64,000 nucleotides of DNA from assembly GCF_002929535.1 (NCBI RefSeq), contig NZ_PJJO01000060.1, positions 124,001-188,000 of the forward strand, read 5' to 3'. Source of the DNA: Cryobacterium sp. Y11. Lineage in GTDB: Bacteria; Actinomycetota; Actinomycetes; Actinomycetales; Microbacteriaceae. The stretch's first letter is position 1; each line of letters begins with the position of its first letter. The position numbers and the translations under genes are program-made. The notes under the pieces were generated by a model, which was given only the letters and a program-made list of their open reading frames with translations, had not been told where the DNA came from and did no database searches. Positions 36,427 to 45,282 of the stretch are shown here, in pieces.

Positions 36427-36663
36427 ATGACACGTCCGGAGAACGCTGAGTCCAAAGTAAATTCGAAGGGCACCAGCACTACTTATCTCGGCGCTGCCAT
36501 CGCTGTAACCGCGTTCTCGGTACTCACCTTTGGGAATGCGTCGGAATGGTTCGACTACGTTTCCGGCGCTGTCTTCCTGTGCCTCGCAGGCACTCTTGGC
36601 TACCAGGGGATACAGTCGATTGCCCAACGTCGGCGCTCTGCCGATAAGCAGTCACACCGGTAG
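36427..36663 (+). CDS. Small two-helix membrane protein
   Basis: A 78-residue protein with a polar N-terminus, two predicted membrane helices (LGAAIAVTAFSVLTFG and FDYVSGAVFLCLAGTLGYQG) and a basic tail. I recognise no family. It is supported by the leaderless promoter geometry shared with other genes here and by a helix layout typical of small membrane proteins. It converges on the GDPD gene. Confidence 0.55.
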   Translation: MTRPENAESKVNSKGTSTTYLGAAIAVTAFSVLTFGNASEWFDYVSGAVFLCLAGTLGYQGIQSIAQRRRSADKQSHR

Positions 36664-36697
36664 TCTCCCGGCATCCAGTCGGGGCCCCGAGTACGAC

Positions 36698-37693
36698 TCA
36701 GAGCGCGTCCCGCACGTGCACGGCAAGATCGGGGTGGTCGGCGAACACACCATCGATGCCGGAGTCGAGAATGACGCGAAACTCCGACTGCCAGTGGCCG
36801 AAGTCGGCCTTGCGAGTACCGCTACGAAACGTTTTCGCGAGAAACTTGTTCTCCGGGCGCAGGGTCCAGCTGTAGATTTCCAGCCCCGCACCGTGTGCAG
36901 CGCCCACCAGAGCGGATGCCCCGATCACCTCACCCGCGTCATCCTTTCGAAGGATCAGGGATTTGGGTACGCTGATGCCCTCGATGCCTTCAGACCCGGC
37001 GGCTAGGCGTGCCAGCCCATCGAAGGTGAGGTGGTCGGCATAACTTAGGGCACCGGCACCAGCGTCGGCCGGATGCCCCTCATCTTCGAGCAGAAAGACG
37101 CGTTTGCCGCGCACGCCCTTGGCCCGAACCTGGGCGAGCACGCTCGGTTCGAAGCTCTCCACGGTGAGCCGGTCGGTGTTCCAGCCGGCCGCTGAGACCT
37201 CGGCGGCGAACAGTTCGGGCAGCGGCAGGTCGAGCCCGGCGAAATAGGTGGCGTGCTTGATCTCGGCGACAATGCCGAGCATACAATCCGTATGCTCGGC
37301 CGCGGCATCGACGAGGTCGAACAGGTCGCGCAGCCGCAGAATCGGCTGCTGGTCGTCGAAGGTTGTGTTGCTCTGCCGCAAGGTGGGCAGACGTTCCCTG
37401 GCGCGCAGGGTACTCAGTTCAGCCCAGGTGAAGTCCTCGGTGAACCAGCCGGTGACCAGCGTGCCGTCAACGTGTTTCTCGGTGCGGCGAGCGGCGAATT
37501 CGGCGCGGGTGGCAACATCCGTTGTGCCCGAAATCTCGTTTTCGTGGCGAATGACGAGCACGCCGTCCCGGGTCGCGACCAGGTCGGGTTCAACGGCGTC
37601 GGCACCGAGGGCGAAGGCAAGATTGAAAGCTGAACGGGTGTGCTCGGGCCGGTAGCCGCTTGCGCCGCGGTGGCCAATGACGATCGGTTGCAT
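36698..37693 (-). CDS. Glycerophosphodiester phosphodiesterase
   Basis: This hydrolyses glycerophosphodiesters from phospholipid turnover to glycerol-3-phosphate and an alcohol; the G3P could be used by GlpD encoded at 48 kb. The 331-residue TIM-barrel protein starts IVIGHRGASGYRPEHTRSAF with the catalytic HRG and the metal-binding E. DAVEPDLVATRDGVLVIRHE follows with the second catalytic His. No signal peptide is visible, so it is cytoplasmic. ATG 37693 is supported by a TACCCT -10 box 12 nt upstream. Confidence 0.9.
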   Translation of the reverse strand: MQPIVIGHRGASGYRPEHTRSAFNLAFALGADAVEPDLVATRDGVLVIRHENEISGTTDVATRAEFAARRTEKHVDGTLVTGWFTEDFTWAELSTLRARERLPTLRQSNTTFDDQQPILRLRDLFDLVDAAAEHTDCMLGIVAEIKHATYFAGLDLPLPELFAAEVSAAGWNTDRLTVESFEPSVLAQVRAKGVRGKRVFLLEDEGHPADAGAGALSYADHLTFDGLARLAAGSEGIEGISVPKSLILRKDDAGEVIGASALVGAAHGAGLEIYSWTLRPENKFLAKTFRSGTRKADFGHWQSEFRVILDSGIDGVFADHPDLAVHVRDAL

Positions 37694-37699
37694 GGTGTC

Positions 37700-37705
37700 A
37701 GGGTA
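37700..37705 (-). promoter_or_regulatory. -10 box of leaderless GDPD gene
   Basis: The minus-strand hexamer TACCCT has its first base at 37705, 12 nt before the ATG at 37693. Confidence 0.55.
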
Positions 37706-37913
37706 ACCGGACCGCAAGAACGGATGCTGACGACCGGCATCCGCTAGTAGCGAAACGTCGCCAAATGCCGCCCAGAATGCTGCAAATCGGCTGATCCCCA
37801 GCACATTCGAAAGTGCTCTCCGATAGGTTTAAACGAGTGCCGCACCAGGCGCTGCGTGTTGGTTCGCCCGCACACCCGAATACACCACCATCTGATTGTG
37901 AGTACAGCAACCC

Positions 37914-38732
37914 ATGGCATCCTCCAACCCCGCTTTCTCCCGCAATGAAGCGTTCGGCGCTCGTGGCGCAGTGGCGTCGTCGCAGGCCCTTTCGGACAAC
38001 GATCTGCAGTCGATGTACAACCGGCCATCCGCTGGCTCGCAAGACACCGAACGCATGACCTATGAAGACACCATCACCAAGACGGGCCTCGGTTTCGCGC
38101 TCTTGCTCGTGGCGGCAGCGATCTCCTGGGTCGCTACGCCGGTGCTGCCGTTCCTATTCATTCTTGGCGCGATCGCCGGCTTCGTGCTCGGCCTCGTCAA
38201 CTCGTTCAAGAAGGAGCCGTCGGCTCCGCTGATCCTCGCCTTCGGCGCGGCGCAGGGCCTGTTCGTCGGTGGCATCTCGAGTGTTTTCGAGGCGCTATAC
38301 CCGGGCATCGTGACGCAGGCCGTTCTCGCCACACTCGTGGTTGTCGGAGTGACCCTCGCGCTGTTCAAGAGCGGCAAGATTCGCGCCTCGAAGAAGGCCA
38401 CCAAGGTCTTCTTGATCGCCATGGTCGGCTACGGCATCTTCTCGCTGGTCAACGTCGGCATGATGATCTTCGGTGGTACCGACCAGGCTTTCGGCATGCG
38501 CAGTGCGAGCATCAGCATTCTCGGCTTCGACCTAAAGCTCGGCGTCATCATCGGCATTCTCGCCGTGCTCATGGCCGCGTACTCGCTCGTGCTTGACTTC
38601 GACTTTATTCAGAAGGGCGTCAACAACCGCCTTCCGCGCAAGTACGGCTGGACCGGCGCCTTCGGCATCATGATGACTGTCGTCTGGCTCTACGTCGAGC
38701 TGCTGCGCATCTTCGCCCTCACCCGCGAGTAG
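37914..38732 (+). CDS. Bax inhibitor-1/YccA-like membrane protein
   Basis: A 272-residue protein with a polar N-terminal ~50 residues (MASSNPAFSRNEAFGARG, a conserved actinobacterial start) and seven predicted helices. The C-terminal part LVLDFDFIQKGVNNRLPRKYGWTGAFGIMMTVVWLYVELLRI is the family signature with the Asp pair of TMBIM channels. A role in calcium or proton leak and stress is proposed for relatives; it is unproven here. A perfect terminator follows. Confidence 0.9.
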   Translation: MASSNPAFSRNEAFGARGAVASSQALSDNDLQSMYNRPSAGSQDTERMTYEDTITKTGLGFALLLVAAAISWVATPVLPFLFILGAIAGFVLGLVNSFKKEPSAPLILAFGAAQGLFVGGISSVFEALYPGIVTQAVLATLVVVGVTLALFKSGKIRASKKATKVFLIAMVGYGIFSLVNVGMMIFGGTDQAFGMRSASISILGFDLKLGVIIGILAVLMAAYSLVLDFDFIQKGVNNRLPRKYGWTGAFGIMMTVVWLYVELLRIFALTRE

Positions 38733-38750
38733 CAGCATCCGCTTTCGATC

Positions 38751-38786
38751 AAGCGCCCGCGTTCTTTCGGAACGCGGGCGCTTTTT
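38751..38786 (+). terminator. Intrinsic terminator after the Bax-inhibitor-like gene
   Basis: AAGCGCCCGCGTTC pairs with GAACGCGGGCGCTT across a five-base loop and is followed by TTT. Confidence 0.9.
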
Positions 38787-38824
38787 CGTACCTTGCGCTC
38801 GTCACACTGTGGTTGGCTTTAGTA

Positions 38825-38977
38825 ATGAGTTCCACTGACCTGCACGCGCTTCTCCCCCTCGAAATCGGCGGCTCGAATGCCGTGTTCGGCTACATTGGCG
38901 GCGCCATCGTGCTGCTCGGTCTGGCCCTTGTCGTCATCCGCGCTATCCGCAAATACATCAAGGCCCCCAAAGACTGA
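38825..38977 (+). CDS. Small single-helix membrane protein (50 aa)
   Basis: An ORF of 51 codons: MSSTDLHALLPLEIGGSNAV, a 20-residue hydrophobic helix (GYIGGAIVLLGLALVVIRAI) and a basic end RKYIKAPKD. The hydrophobic/positive-inside layout is that of a small type I membrane protein. A weak -10-like TTGGCT starts 12 nt upstream of the ATG, matching the leaderless geometry except at base 2. The function is unknown. Confidence 0.5.
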   Translation: MSSTDLHALLPLEIGGSNAVFGYIGGAIVLLGLALVVIRAIRKYIKAPKD

Positions 38978-39049
38978 ACAAGCGGATGCCGCGGCCGGCT
39001 GTCCACGCAGCCACCGTATGAGCGCGCCCGACGAAGGTGTTCAGCGCCT

Positions 39050-39262
39050 CGGCGGCACCGAGCGCGCTCCGTTTCGTTGACGACGGCCACGACTTCCGCC
39101 GGCTCAACGACCGTCAGGTTGAAGAAGCGCGCCGTCACGATCACGCGGTCGCCTTGCGAAACTGGGCCGGGTGAGTCCGCCGCGAGTCCGCTCGCCGTTT
39201 TCACCCGCCACCGGAGCACATCCCGGGTGGCGCGCTACCAGACCGCGTCACCAGTTCTTACG
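39050..39262 (-). pseudogene. Possible NfeD-like (OB-fold) gene remnant
   Basis: The minus strand reads VRTGDAVW, a stop, then RWRVKTASGLAADS and GDRVIVTARFFNLTVVEP. The pattern W-x-A/V-R/K-T-A-x-G ... G-x-R-V-x-V ... L-x-V-x-P is that of the C-terminal OB-fold of NfeD proteins. No intact start or membrane part is present. The rest of the 320-bp gap holds nothing else I can name. Confidence 0.35.
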
Positions 39263-39299
39263 AGCGCCGACGCGTCCAAAGCGGGCCCCGCTGGAGCGC

Positions 39300-40259
39300 C
39301 TACGCGTCGATAAACCTCTGCAACGCCTCATAGCGAGCAGCCCAGATGCGCTTGGAGAGGTCCGCTTCGGGGGCGAAAGTCTCCGAAGCGTGGAACGCTC
39401 CCGGGTTGACCCGGAACTCGCACGGCACGCCGGCTTGATTGAGTCGCATTGCAAAGTCGAAGTCCTCATCGCGGAACATATCCACTTGCCCCACATCGAT
39501 GAACGCCGGCGGCAGGTTGGTGAGATCCGTGGCCCGGGTCGGAGCAGCATATTGGTCAGCCGGCTTACCGCCCAGATAGCATTCCCACGCCTCAAGGTTT
39601 CCGGCGCGGTCCCAGATACCTACCTCAGTCACCTCGTGCGCGGAATGTGTCACATTGCGGTCATCAATCATGGGGTAGATCGGCATCATGTACTTGAACT
39701 TCGGGCCGGACCGGTCGCGTGCCATCAGGGCCACGGCAATGGCGAGTCCACCGCCAGCGGAGCCGCCATAGATGCCGATATTCTCACTGTCCATGCCCAA
39801 CTTTGCAGCGTTGGCGAAGACCCATGATGCACCTTGATAACAGTCATCCGGCGCGGCAGGGTATGGATTCTCGGGTGACTTCCGGTAGTCAACGGATGCC
39901 ACAACGATGCCCAACCTCTCGCAGATCGAGATGCAAGTGGCCTGCTCACCCGCGATGGACCCGAGAATCATGCCCCCACCATGAATGTAAATGAGACCCG
40001 GCAGGTTGCCCTGCGCGTTGACCGGCTTGTAGATGCGAACCAGCACGTCGGGTGTTCCATCCTCCCCCGACGCGAAATGATCCTCATGCGTGACGTTGAG
40101 ATTGACGGGCTGGTTTGCGCCCATGGAAAGCAGCAACTCGGCGACAGTCTCGCGTCGCGTATCTATGTCGGGAATGCCGTTGAAACCGCCAGGCATAAAG
40201 GCCAGCAGCCCCTCAAGTGGTTCCCGTGATTGTGGATCGATGTTGTCGCGTTCAGTCAC
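39300..40259 (-). CDS. Alpha/beta hydrolase, HSL-type esterase
   Basis: A 319-residue esterase of the hormone-sensitive lipase group, acting on short acyl esters. The oxyanion motif HGGGMILGS, the nucleophile elbow GIYGGSAGGGLAIA, the acid in FIDVGQVDMFRDED and the histidine in NPGAFHASETF are all present. The GTG start at 40259 has an AAGGAGAG ribosome binding site with 6-nt spacing. No signal peptide is seen, so it is cytoplasmic. It appears monocistronic, and the substrate is unknown. Confidence 0.9.
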   Translation of the reverse strand: MTERDNIDPQSREPLEGLLAFMPGGFNGIPDIDTRRETVAELLLSMGANQPVNLNVTHEDHFASGEDGTPDVLVRIYKPVNAQGNLPGLIYIHGGGMILGSIAGEQATCISICERLGIVVASVDYRKSPENPYPAAPDDCYQGASWVFANAAKLGMDSENIGIYGGSAGGGLAIAVALMARDRSGPKFKYMMPIYPMIDDRNVTHSAHEVTEVGIWDRAGNLEAWECYLGGKPADQYAAPTRATDLTNLPPAFIDVGQVDMFRDEDFDFAMRLNQAGVPCEFRVNPGAFHASETFAPEADLSKRIWAARYEALQRFIDA

Positions 40260-40453
40260 AATGCTCTCCTTTGAGTTTTAGCTCAGGTTAGCGAGGCCCG
40301 AGACAGAGGGTCAAGGACGGGAGTCTCGCCGTCCAGCGACACGAAGGTCGGCGACGGCATCGGCAGGCTCGAGCGCGGGGACGTCATTGGCCGACGCGTC
40401 GGAGCGACGATATCGTGGGTCGCTCGCGGGCCATCCACGAAGCTCAGGGTTCG

Positions 40454-40636
40454 TCATCGGGCAGTTTGGGACTGACCCAGGTATTGCCCACGGGAATCAA
40501 GCACGTCCTGCCATCCGTCGTAGAATAACCCGTCGCCTTCGACACCGGCTACGCCGCGCAGGTCGAAGGTCATGCGCGTGCCGTCGGCCACCGGCTTCAG
40601 GGTGATTGTGAAGCCCAGGGATGTATCGATCATCGT
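40454..40636 (-). pseudogene. Remnant of an SRPBCC/AHSA1-type gene
   Basis: The minus strand encodes GFTITLKPVADGTRMTFDLRG, then GDGLFYDGWQDVLDSRGQYLG. These are the last two strands and the final helix (GW-x-x-x-L) of START-like SRPBCC proteins. The N-terminal two thirds are absent. The rest of this 420-bp gap (40260-40450) holds nothing I recognise. Confidence 0.5.
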
Positions 40637-40682
40637 TGTTCGCCTTCTGCCAGACACGCTAATGCCCATTAGCCCTCACGTG

Positions 40683-41640
40683 TCATGAACTCATGCTGGC
40701 AGCACTGCGGGCAGGAGCCGAGGGACCGGGTTCGGCATCCGCTCGTGTCGTGCGCGCCTCGACAACCAGCACGACCGCCACACCGATGCCGCAGAGCGCG
40801 AACCCAGCCAGGGTCAAAAACGTTAACGTCTCACCGAGGAACATGGCCCCGGTCAGGGCCGTCGCCGGCGCCACTAGAAACAGCAGGGCGTTGAGGGTCG
40901 TGATTCCCACCCGGCGCAGCAACCACCAGTAGAGACCGTAGGCCCCCAGAGTCGGAACGACCGCCGAGAGCACGGTCGCGGTCCAGAACGACAGTGACGC
41001 CGGAGGAACGAGCGTGCCCATTGCGGCCGCGATCACGACGAGCGCGACGGAGGTCACAACGACATGCACGGTCAGTGTCACGACCACCGGCATCCTCACC
41101 CGGGACCGTCGCTCAACGAAGGTGCCGACGATGAGGCAGGCCATCGCGAGTACGGGCAGAACATAGGCAAGCGGATGCGCCGCCGCGCCGCCAATCTGCG
41201 ACCGCACGACCAAAACGACCCCCAGGGCACCGAGCGCCAGCCCGGCCCATTGAGCGCCGCGCACGCGCAACCCCAGCAGGGGGCCGACCAGAGTCGCGAC
41301 CACCAGCGGTTGCACGGCATCGATCAGTGCGGTGGTGCCCGTCGTGATGCCGGCCCCGAGTGCCGCGTAGACGAGTAGGACATAGCCACATTGGGCGAAG
41401 ACTCCGATGACGGCCTGCTGCCTCAGCTCCGTGCGCGTAACCCCGCGTGCTGCCCCGGATCAGGGTCACGACGAGAAGCACCACGGCCAACGGAGCGAAA
41501 CGCCAGACCAGAAGGGTCGTGGCTGGTGCGTCTTCGGTCGCGACCACCGCGATGATGAATCCCGAACCCCACGATGCGATGAACACGATTGCGGCCAGCA
41601 CCGTGACGATTGAACTCGGTACAGCACCCTGTTTACTCAC
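40683..41640 (-). pseudogene. EamA/DMT family exporter broken by one frameshift
   Basis: The N-terminal part is read from GTG 41640 (VLAAIVFIASWGSGFIIAVVA ... LLVVTLIRGSTRG). The remainder (TRTELRQQAVIGVFAQCGYVLLVYAALGAGITTGTTALIDAVQPLV and onward) is in another frame. Removing one base from the C4 run at 41441-41444 joins them into a normal ~318-residue, ten-helix metabolite exporter. The rest shows no decay, so this is a recent loss, a slippage-prone switch or a sequencing error. It is divergent from the TetR gene and shares its operator. Confidence 0.8.
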
Positions 41641-41648
41641 CCCTTGAC

Positions 41649-41664
41649 TATACAGGTCTGTATA
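41649..41664. promoter_or_regulatory. Shared operator/promoter of the TetR and EamA genes
   Basis: TATACAG-GT-CTGTATA is a perfect 7-bp inverted repeat. The TetR -10 box TATACT (41661-41666, plus strand) and the EamA -10 box TATAGT (41652-41647, minus strand) both overlap it. Each lies 12 nt before its start codon. Binding here would block both leaderless promoters. Confidence 0.8.
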
Positions 41665-41672
41665 CTTGACTC

Positions 41673-42263
41673 ATGAACGTTCCCGTCCTCGCCCCACTGA
41701 CTCCCGCCGCCCGCCGCGTGCTCGACGCCGCGTCGGAGCTGTTCTACGAACGCGGCATCCACGCCGTCGGCGTTGACACGATCGCCGAGGCCGCCGGCGT
41801 CACGAAGAAGACCCTCTACGACCGGTTTGGATCAAAGGAAGCCCTGGTCGTGGCCTATCTGCAACACCGCGATGCGCAGTGGCGCGACCTCCTCGACAAA
41901 TACCTGACTCGGGTACCCGAGCCAGGGCCCGACCGCGTGTTAGCGGTCTTCGACGCGGCCATCTCCTGGTCGGACGAAAACGGCGCGAAGGGCTGCAGCG
42001 CCATCAACGCCCGGGCCGAAATCGGCGATGGGCACGACGGGCACCCCGTTTTCCCCGAGATTGCCCGACAAAAGGTGTGGCTGCTCGACCTGTTCACCGA
42101 AATCCTGCGGGACGCCAACGATGTCGACCCTGCAACCATGGCGAAGCGGATGATGCTGCTCTACGAGGGCGCGATCGTCACCGTCGGCATGGAAACATAC
42201 CCGCATCCGTTCGACGTCGCCCGCGACATGGCGCGCTCGCTGCTCACGGCGCCCGCCCGCTGA
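41673..42263 (+). CDS. TetR/AcrR family transcriptional regulator
   Basis: A 196-residue repressor. The N-terminal helix-turn-helix (residues ~12-55: AARRVLDAASELFYERGIHAVGVDTIAEAAGVTKKTLYDRFGSKEAL) is a textbook TetR domain. The C-terminal ligand domain begins with FDAAISWSDENGAKGCSAINARAEI, typical of the TetR_C group with a Cys near the pocket. It should autoregulate and control the divergent EamA gene through the palindrome in its promoter. The ATG at 41673 is 12 nt from the -10 box, so the mRNA is leaderless. Confidence 0.92.
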   Translation: MNVPVLAPLTPAARRVLDAASELFYERGIHAVGVDTIAEAAGVTKKTLYDRFGSKEALVVAYLQHRDAQWRDLLDKYLTRVPEPGPDRVLAVFDAAISWSDENGAKGCSAINARAEIGDGHDGHPVFPEIARQKVWLLDLFTEILRDANDVDPATMAKRMMLLYEGAIVTVGMETYPHPFDVARDMARSLLTAPAR

Positions 42264-42368
42264 GCGCTGCGCAGGGCCGCGCCCGATATCGGTAGCCGCT
42301 ACGCCCATTACCGTAGCGGTCGCCCGTATCGCGCGCGGCCACGGGGCCAACCGGTCACACCACACAAG

Positions 42369-42400
42369 GGAAGGGCCGGCTCACCAGAGCCTGCCCTTCC
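42369..42400 (-). terminator. Terminator of guaA
   Basis: GGAAGGGC pairs with GCCCTTCC and an inner GGCTC with GAGCC around a four-base loop. It lies about 35 bp after the guaA stop and before the convergent TetR gene. Confidence 0.6.
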
Positions 42401-42433
42401 TCGCACGCTATTGCCGCTAACGAAGCGGCGGGA

Positions 42434-44053
42434 TCACTCCCACTCAATGGTTCCCGGCGGCTTCGACGTGACGTCGAGCACCACGCGGTTCACCCCGTCG
42501 ACCTCGTTGGTGATGCGATTAGAGATCTTCGCCAGCAGGTCGTAGGGCAGGCGAGTCCAGTCTGCCGTCATGGCGTCTTCTGACGACACCGGGCGCAGCA
42601 CGATCGGGTGGCCGTAGGTGCGGCCGTCGCCCTGCACGCCCACCGAACGCACATCGGCGAGCAGCACGACCGGGCACTGCCAGATCTCGCGGTCGAGGCC
42701 GGCGGCGGTCAACTCGGCACGCACGATCGCATCCGCTTTGCGCAGCAGGTCGAGGCGTTCCTGGGTGATCGAACCGACGATGCGAATGCCCAGGCCGGGG
42801 CCCGGAAACGGCTGGCGCTGCACGATTTCGGCCGGCAGACCGAGCTCGGCACCGATCGCGCGCACCTCGTCCTTGAACAGGGTGCGCAGCGGCTCGACCA
42901 GTTCGAACTGCAGATCTTCGGGCAAGCCGCCCACGTTGTGGTGGCTCTTGATGTTCGCGGTGCCGCTGCCGCCGCCAGATTCGACCACGTCGGGGTAGAG
43001 GGTGCCCTGCACGAGGAAGCGGATCGGGTCGCCGTCGATTTCCTTGGCCTCTTCGATCAATGCCGCCTGGGCCTGCTCGAAGGTACGAATGAACTCGCGT
43101 CCGATGATCTTGCGCTTGGTCTCCGGATCGCTCACACCCTCGAGTGCGGTGAGGAACTGCTCGCGCACGTCGACGGTGACTAAACGAATGCCGGTGGCCT
43201 TGACGTAATCCTCTTCGACCTGGCGACGCTCATCTTCGCGCAGCAGCCCGTGGTCGACAAACACGCACACCAGCTGGTCGCCGATGGCCTTGTGCACGAG
43301 GGCTGCGGCCACGGCGGAGTCGACTCCGCCGGAGAGCCCGCAGATGACCTTGCCAGTGCCAACCTGGGCGCGAATCTTCGCAACCTGTTCGGCGATGACG
43401 TTGCCGCTGTTCCAGTCGGGGTTGATGCCGGCGGCACGGTGCAGAAAATTCTCCAACACGTGCTGACCGTTTTCGGAGTGCTTGACCTCGGGGTGCCACT
43501 GCACGCCGTAAAGCCGCTTCTCGTCATTGGCGAACGCTGCCACCGGCGTCGATCCAGTCGAAGCGAGCACGGTGAAGCCCGCCGGCGCGGTGGCGACCGA
43601 GTCGCCGTGGCTCATCCACACCGTCTGGCTATCGGGCTGATCGGCCAACAGAACGTTGTCGCCGTTGCTCACGAGTACCGGGGTCGAGCCGTATTCGCGC
43701 GCTCCGGTGTGGGCGACGGTACCGCCGAGCGCAGTCGCCATCACCTGAAAGCCATAGCAAATGCCGAGCACCGGCACACCGAGCTCGAAGATCGCCGCAT
43801 CGAACGCCGGCGCTCCCTCGGCGTAGACGCTCGACGGGCCACCGCTGAGCACGATACCGCGCGGGTTCTTGGCGAGCACCTCCGCTGCGGTGATGGTGTG
43901 CGGCACAATCTCCGAATAAACGGATGCCTCCCGCACGCGCCTTGCAATCAGCTGCGCGTACTGTGCACCGAAGTCGACCACGAGAACCGGGCGATCGAGG
44001 CCCGAGTCCGCGAGGGGTGCATCCGCCGACGCGGTGTCGAGGGTGTCACTCAT
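42434..44053 (-). CDS. guaA: GMP synthase (glutamine-hydrolysing)
   Basis: This aminates XMP to GMP using glutamine and ATP, the final step of guanylate synthesis. The 539-residue protein has an N-terminal class I amidotransferase (nucleophile C99 in LGICYG; His/Glu in QWHPEV), an ATP-pyrophosphatase domain with the PP-loop GLSGGVDS, and the C-terminal dimerisation domain ending [20 protein letters not shown]. It is coupled to the upstream DUF3817 gene by a 4-bp overlap. guaB and guaB3 lie 6-9 kb away on the same strand. Confidence 0.97.
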   Translation of the reverse strand: MSDTLDTASADAPLADSGLDRPVLVVDFGAQYAQLIARRVREASVYSEIVPHTITAAEVLAKNPRGIVLSGGPSSVYAEGAPAFDAAIFELGVPVLGICYGFQVMATALGGTVAHTGAREYGSTPVLVSNGDNVLLADQPDSQTVWMSHGDSVATAPAGFTVLASTGSTPVAAFANDEKRLYGVQWHPEVKHSENGQHVLENFLHRAAGINPDWNSGNVIAEQVAKIRAQVGTGKVICGLSGGVDSAVAAALVHKAIGDQLVCVFVDHGLLREDERRQVEEDYVKATGIRLVTVDVREQFLTALEGVSDPETKRKIIGREFIRTFEQAQAALIEEAKEIDGDPIRFLVQGTLYPDVVESGGGSGTANIKSHHNVGGLPEDLQFELVEPLRTLFKDEVRAIGAELGLPAEIVQRQPFPGPGLGIRIVGSITQERLDLLRKADAIVRAELTAAGLDREIWQCPVVLLADVRSVGVQGDGRTYGHPIVLRPVSSEDAMTADWTRLPYDLLAKISNRITNEVDGVNRVVLDVTSKPPGTIEWE

Positions 44054-44484
44054 GAACGCACCTCGGTAACCTTCTTCGCTTCGAGTTGCTCAAGAGAACG
44101 TTTGACGCGGCGGGTCATGGGGCCTTCCAGAAAGAACGAGAGCGTGGGGATGATGCCGCCGAGCGCGATCAGCACGAAGAGCGGGAATGGCCAGCGCATC
44201 AGGCTCCACAAGCGGAAATCGGCGAACAGATAAAGCACGTAGAACCAGCCGTGCACGATCAAAATGATCGTGCTGAGGTTGATCGCGGCAACCGTGTCGC
44301 GCGGCACGAAAGCGAGAAAGCCCTCAGAGCCGTTCATCTCGAGTTCGTAGCCGAGCACGAACTTGGCGTAGACCTCGCCGCAGAGCAACAGCAAAAAGAC
44401 ACCGGTGATGATGGACGACACCTGGTAGAGCCGAAGCGCACCGGGGAGTCGGGAAATATCGGCGGGCTTGGGATCAAGTGGCAT
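44050..44484 (-). CDS. DUF3817 family membrane protein
   Basis: A 144-residue protein with three to four helices. [20 protein letters not shown] and [25 protein letters not shown] are diagnostic of DUF3817, which is commonly found next to guaA in Actinobacteria, though its function is unknown. A TAGAAT -10 box (44491-44496) begins 12 nt before the ATG and overlaps the last codon of the SURF1 gene. Thus DUF3817-guaA can be transcribed from inside the upstream operon. Confidence 0.85.
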   Translation of the reverse strand: MPLDPKPADISRLPGALRLYQVSSIITGVFLLLLCGEVYAKFVLGYELEMNGSEGFLAFVPRDTVAAINLSTIILIVHGWFYVLYLFADFRLWSLMRWPFPLFVLIALGGIIPTLSFFLEGPMTRRVKRSLEQLEAKKVTEVRS

Positions 44485-44490
44485 GGGCTG

Positions 44491-44496
44491 ATTCTA
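44491..44496 (-). promoter_or_regulatory. Internal -10 box for DUF3817-guaA
   Basis: The minus-strand hexamer TAGAAT starts at 44496, 12 nt from the ATG at 44484, and covers the stop of the SURF1 gene. Confidence 0.55.
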
Positions 44497-45282
44497 CGCG
44501 CCCGTGCTGGGAGCCTCTGCAGTCACGTCTTCGAGCCCTGCTTCTTCCTGCTCGCGTTCCAGGGCATCCCGTACCAGGCGGTACCAGAGAAAAACGGCGA
44601 ACCCGGCGAAGACGACCCACTCGATTGCGTAAAAGATGTTTAGCCAGTTCAGCGACTGGTCCACCTCGGGTACCGGGGAATCGATCACGGCGAGGCCGGC
44701 GGCAGCCTCACTGTCGACGATGTAACCCGAATACACGGACCCATCGGTGAAATCCGCCCACAGATTGATTAGAGCGGATGGCGCGACCTTGGTCATTTCC
44801 ATCGAGTCGCCCTCCGGATCGGGCAGCTCCGGGGCCTCGCCGGTGAGAAAGCGTCCGGTCAGGGTGACGGGAGCGTTCTCGGGAACGGCTTGGAGCGAGT
44901 CGATCACGGAGCTGGCGGTGGCCTGGTCCGGTGCCCAGCCGCGTGCGACGGCGATGCTGGCGGCGGCATCCGTTTGAAAATGGCTGACCACCCAGAAGCC
45001 GTCGACGCCGCCGTTGAACCGGGTGGTGATGAGCTGCTCGTCGCCGGGCACCCAGGAGCCGTCGACGCGCACCATTTGCCCGGTCGCGATCTGTCTGATC
45101 GCGCCGTCCGGCTGGGCGACATCGGCCAAGGGCTCGACCTGTTCGGTGCTGCGTTCAACAACCACGCCGGACTCGATAGCGCGCTCGAGCTGCCACTGTC
45201 CGAGCAGGGCAAACGCCGCGGCAATGCCGAGCGCCAGCAGTAGTGCAGCCACCCAGCGGGGGCGCAGCATCATTCTGATCAC
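44494..45282 (-). CDS. SURF1 family cytochrome oxidase assembly protein
   Basis: A 262-residue protein with two membrane helices, one at residues ~10-27 (WVAALLLALGIAAAFALLGQWQLERA, the SURF1 signature) and one near 215-235 (LNWLNIFYAIEWVVFAGFAVFLWYRL). The domain between them is extracytoplasmic (VRVDGSWVPGDEQLITTRFNGG). SURF1 proteins help insert haem a into cytochrome c oxidase. The GTG start overlaps the stop of the antiporter gene by 4 bp, so the gene is coupled to the antiporter pair upstream. Confidence 0.88.
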   Translation of the reverse strand: MIRMMLRPRWVAALLLALGIAAAFALLGQWQLERAIESGVVVERSTEQVEPLADVAQPDGAIRQIATGQMVRVDGSWVPGDEQLITTRFNGGVDGFWVVSHFQTDAAASIAVARGWAPDQATASSVIDSLQAVPENAPVTLTGRFLTGEAPELPDPEGDSMEMTKVAPSALINLWADFTDGSVYSGYIVDSEAAAGLAVIDSPVPEVDQSLNWLNIFYAIEWVVFAGFAVFLWYRLVRDALEREQEEAGLEDVTAEAPSTGA

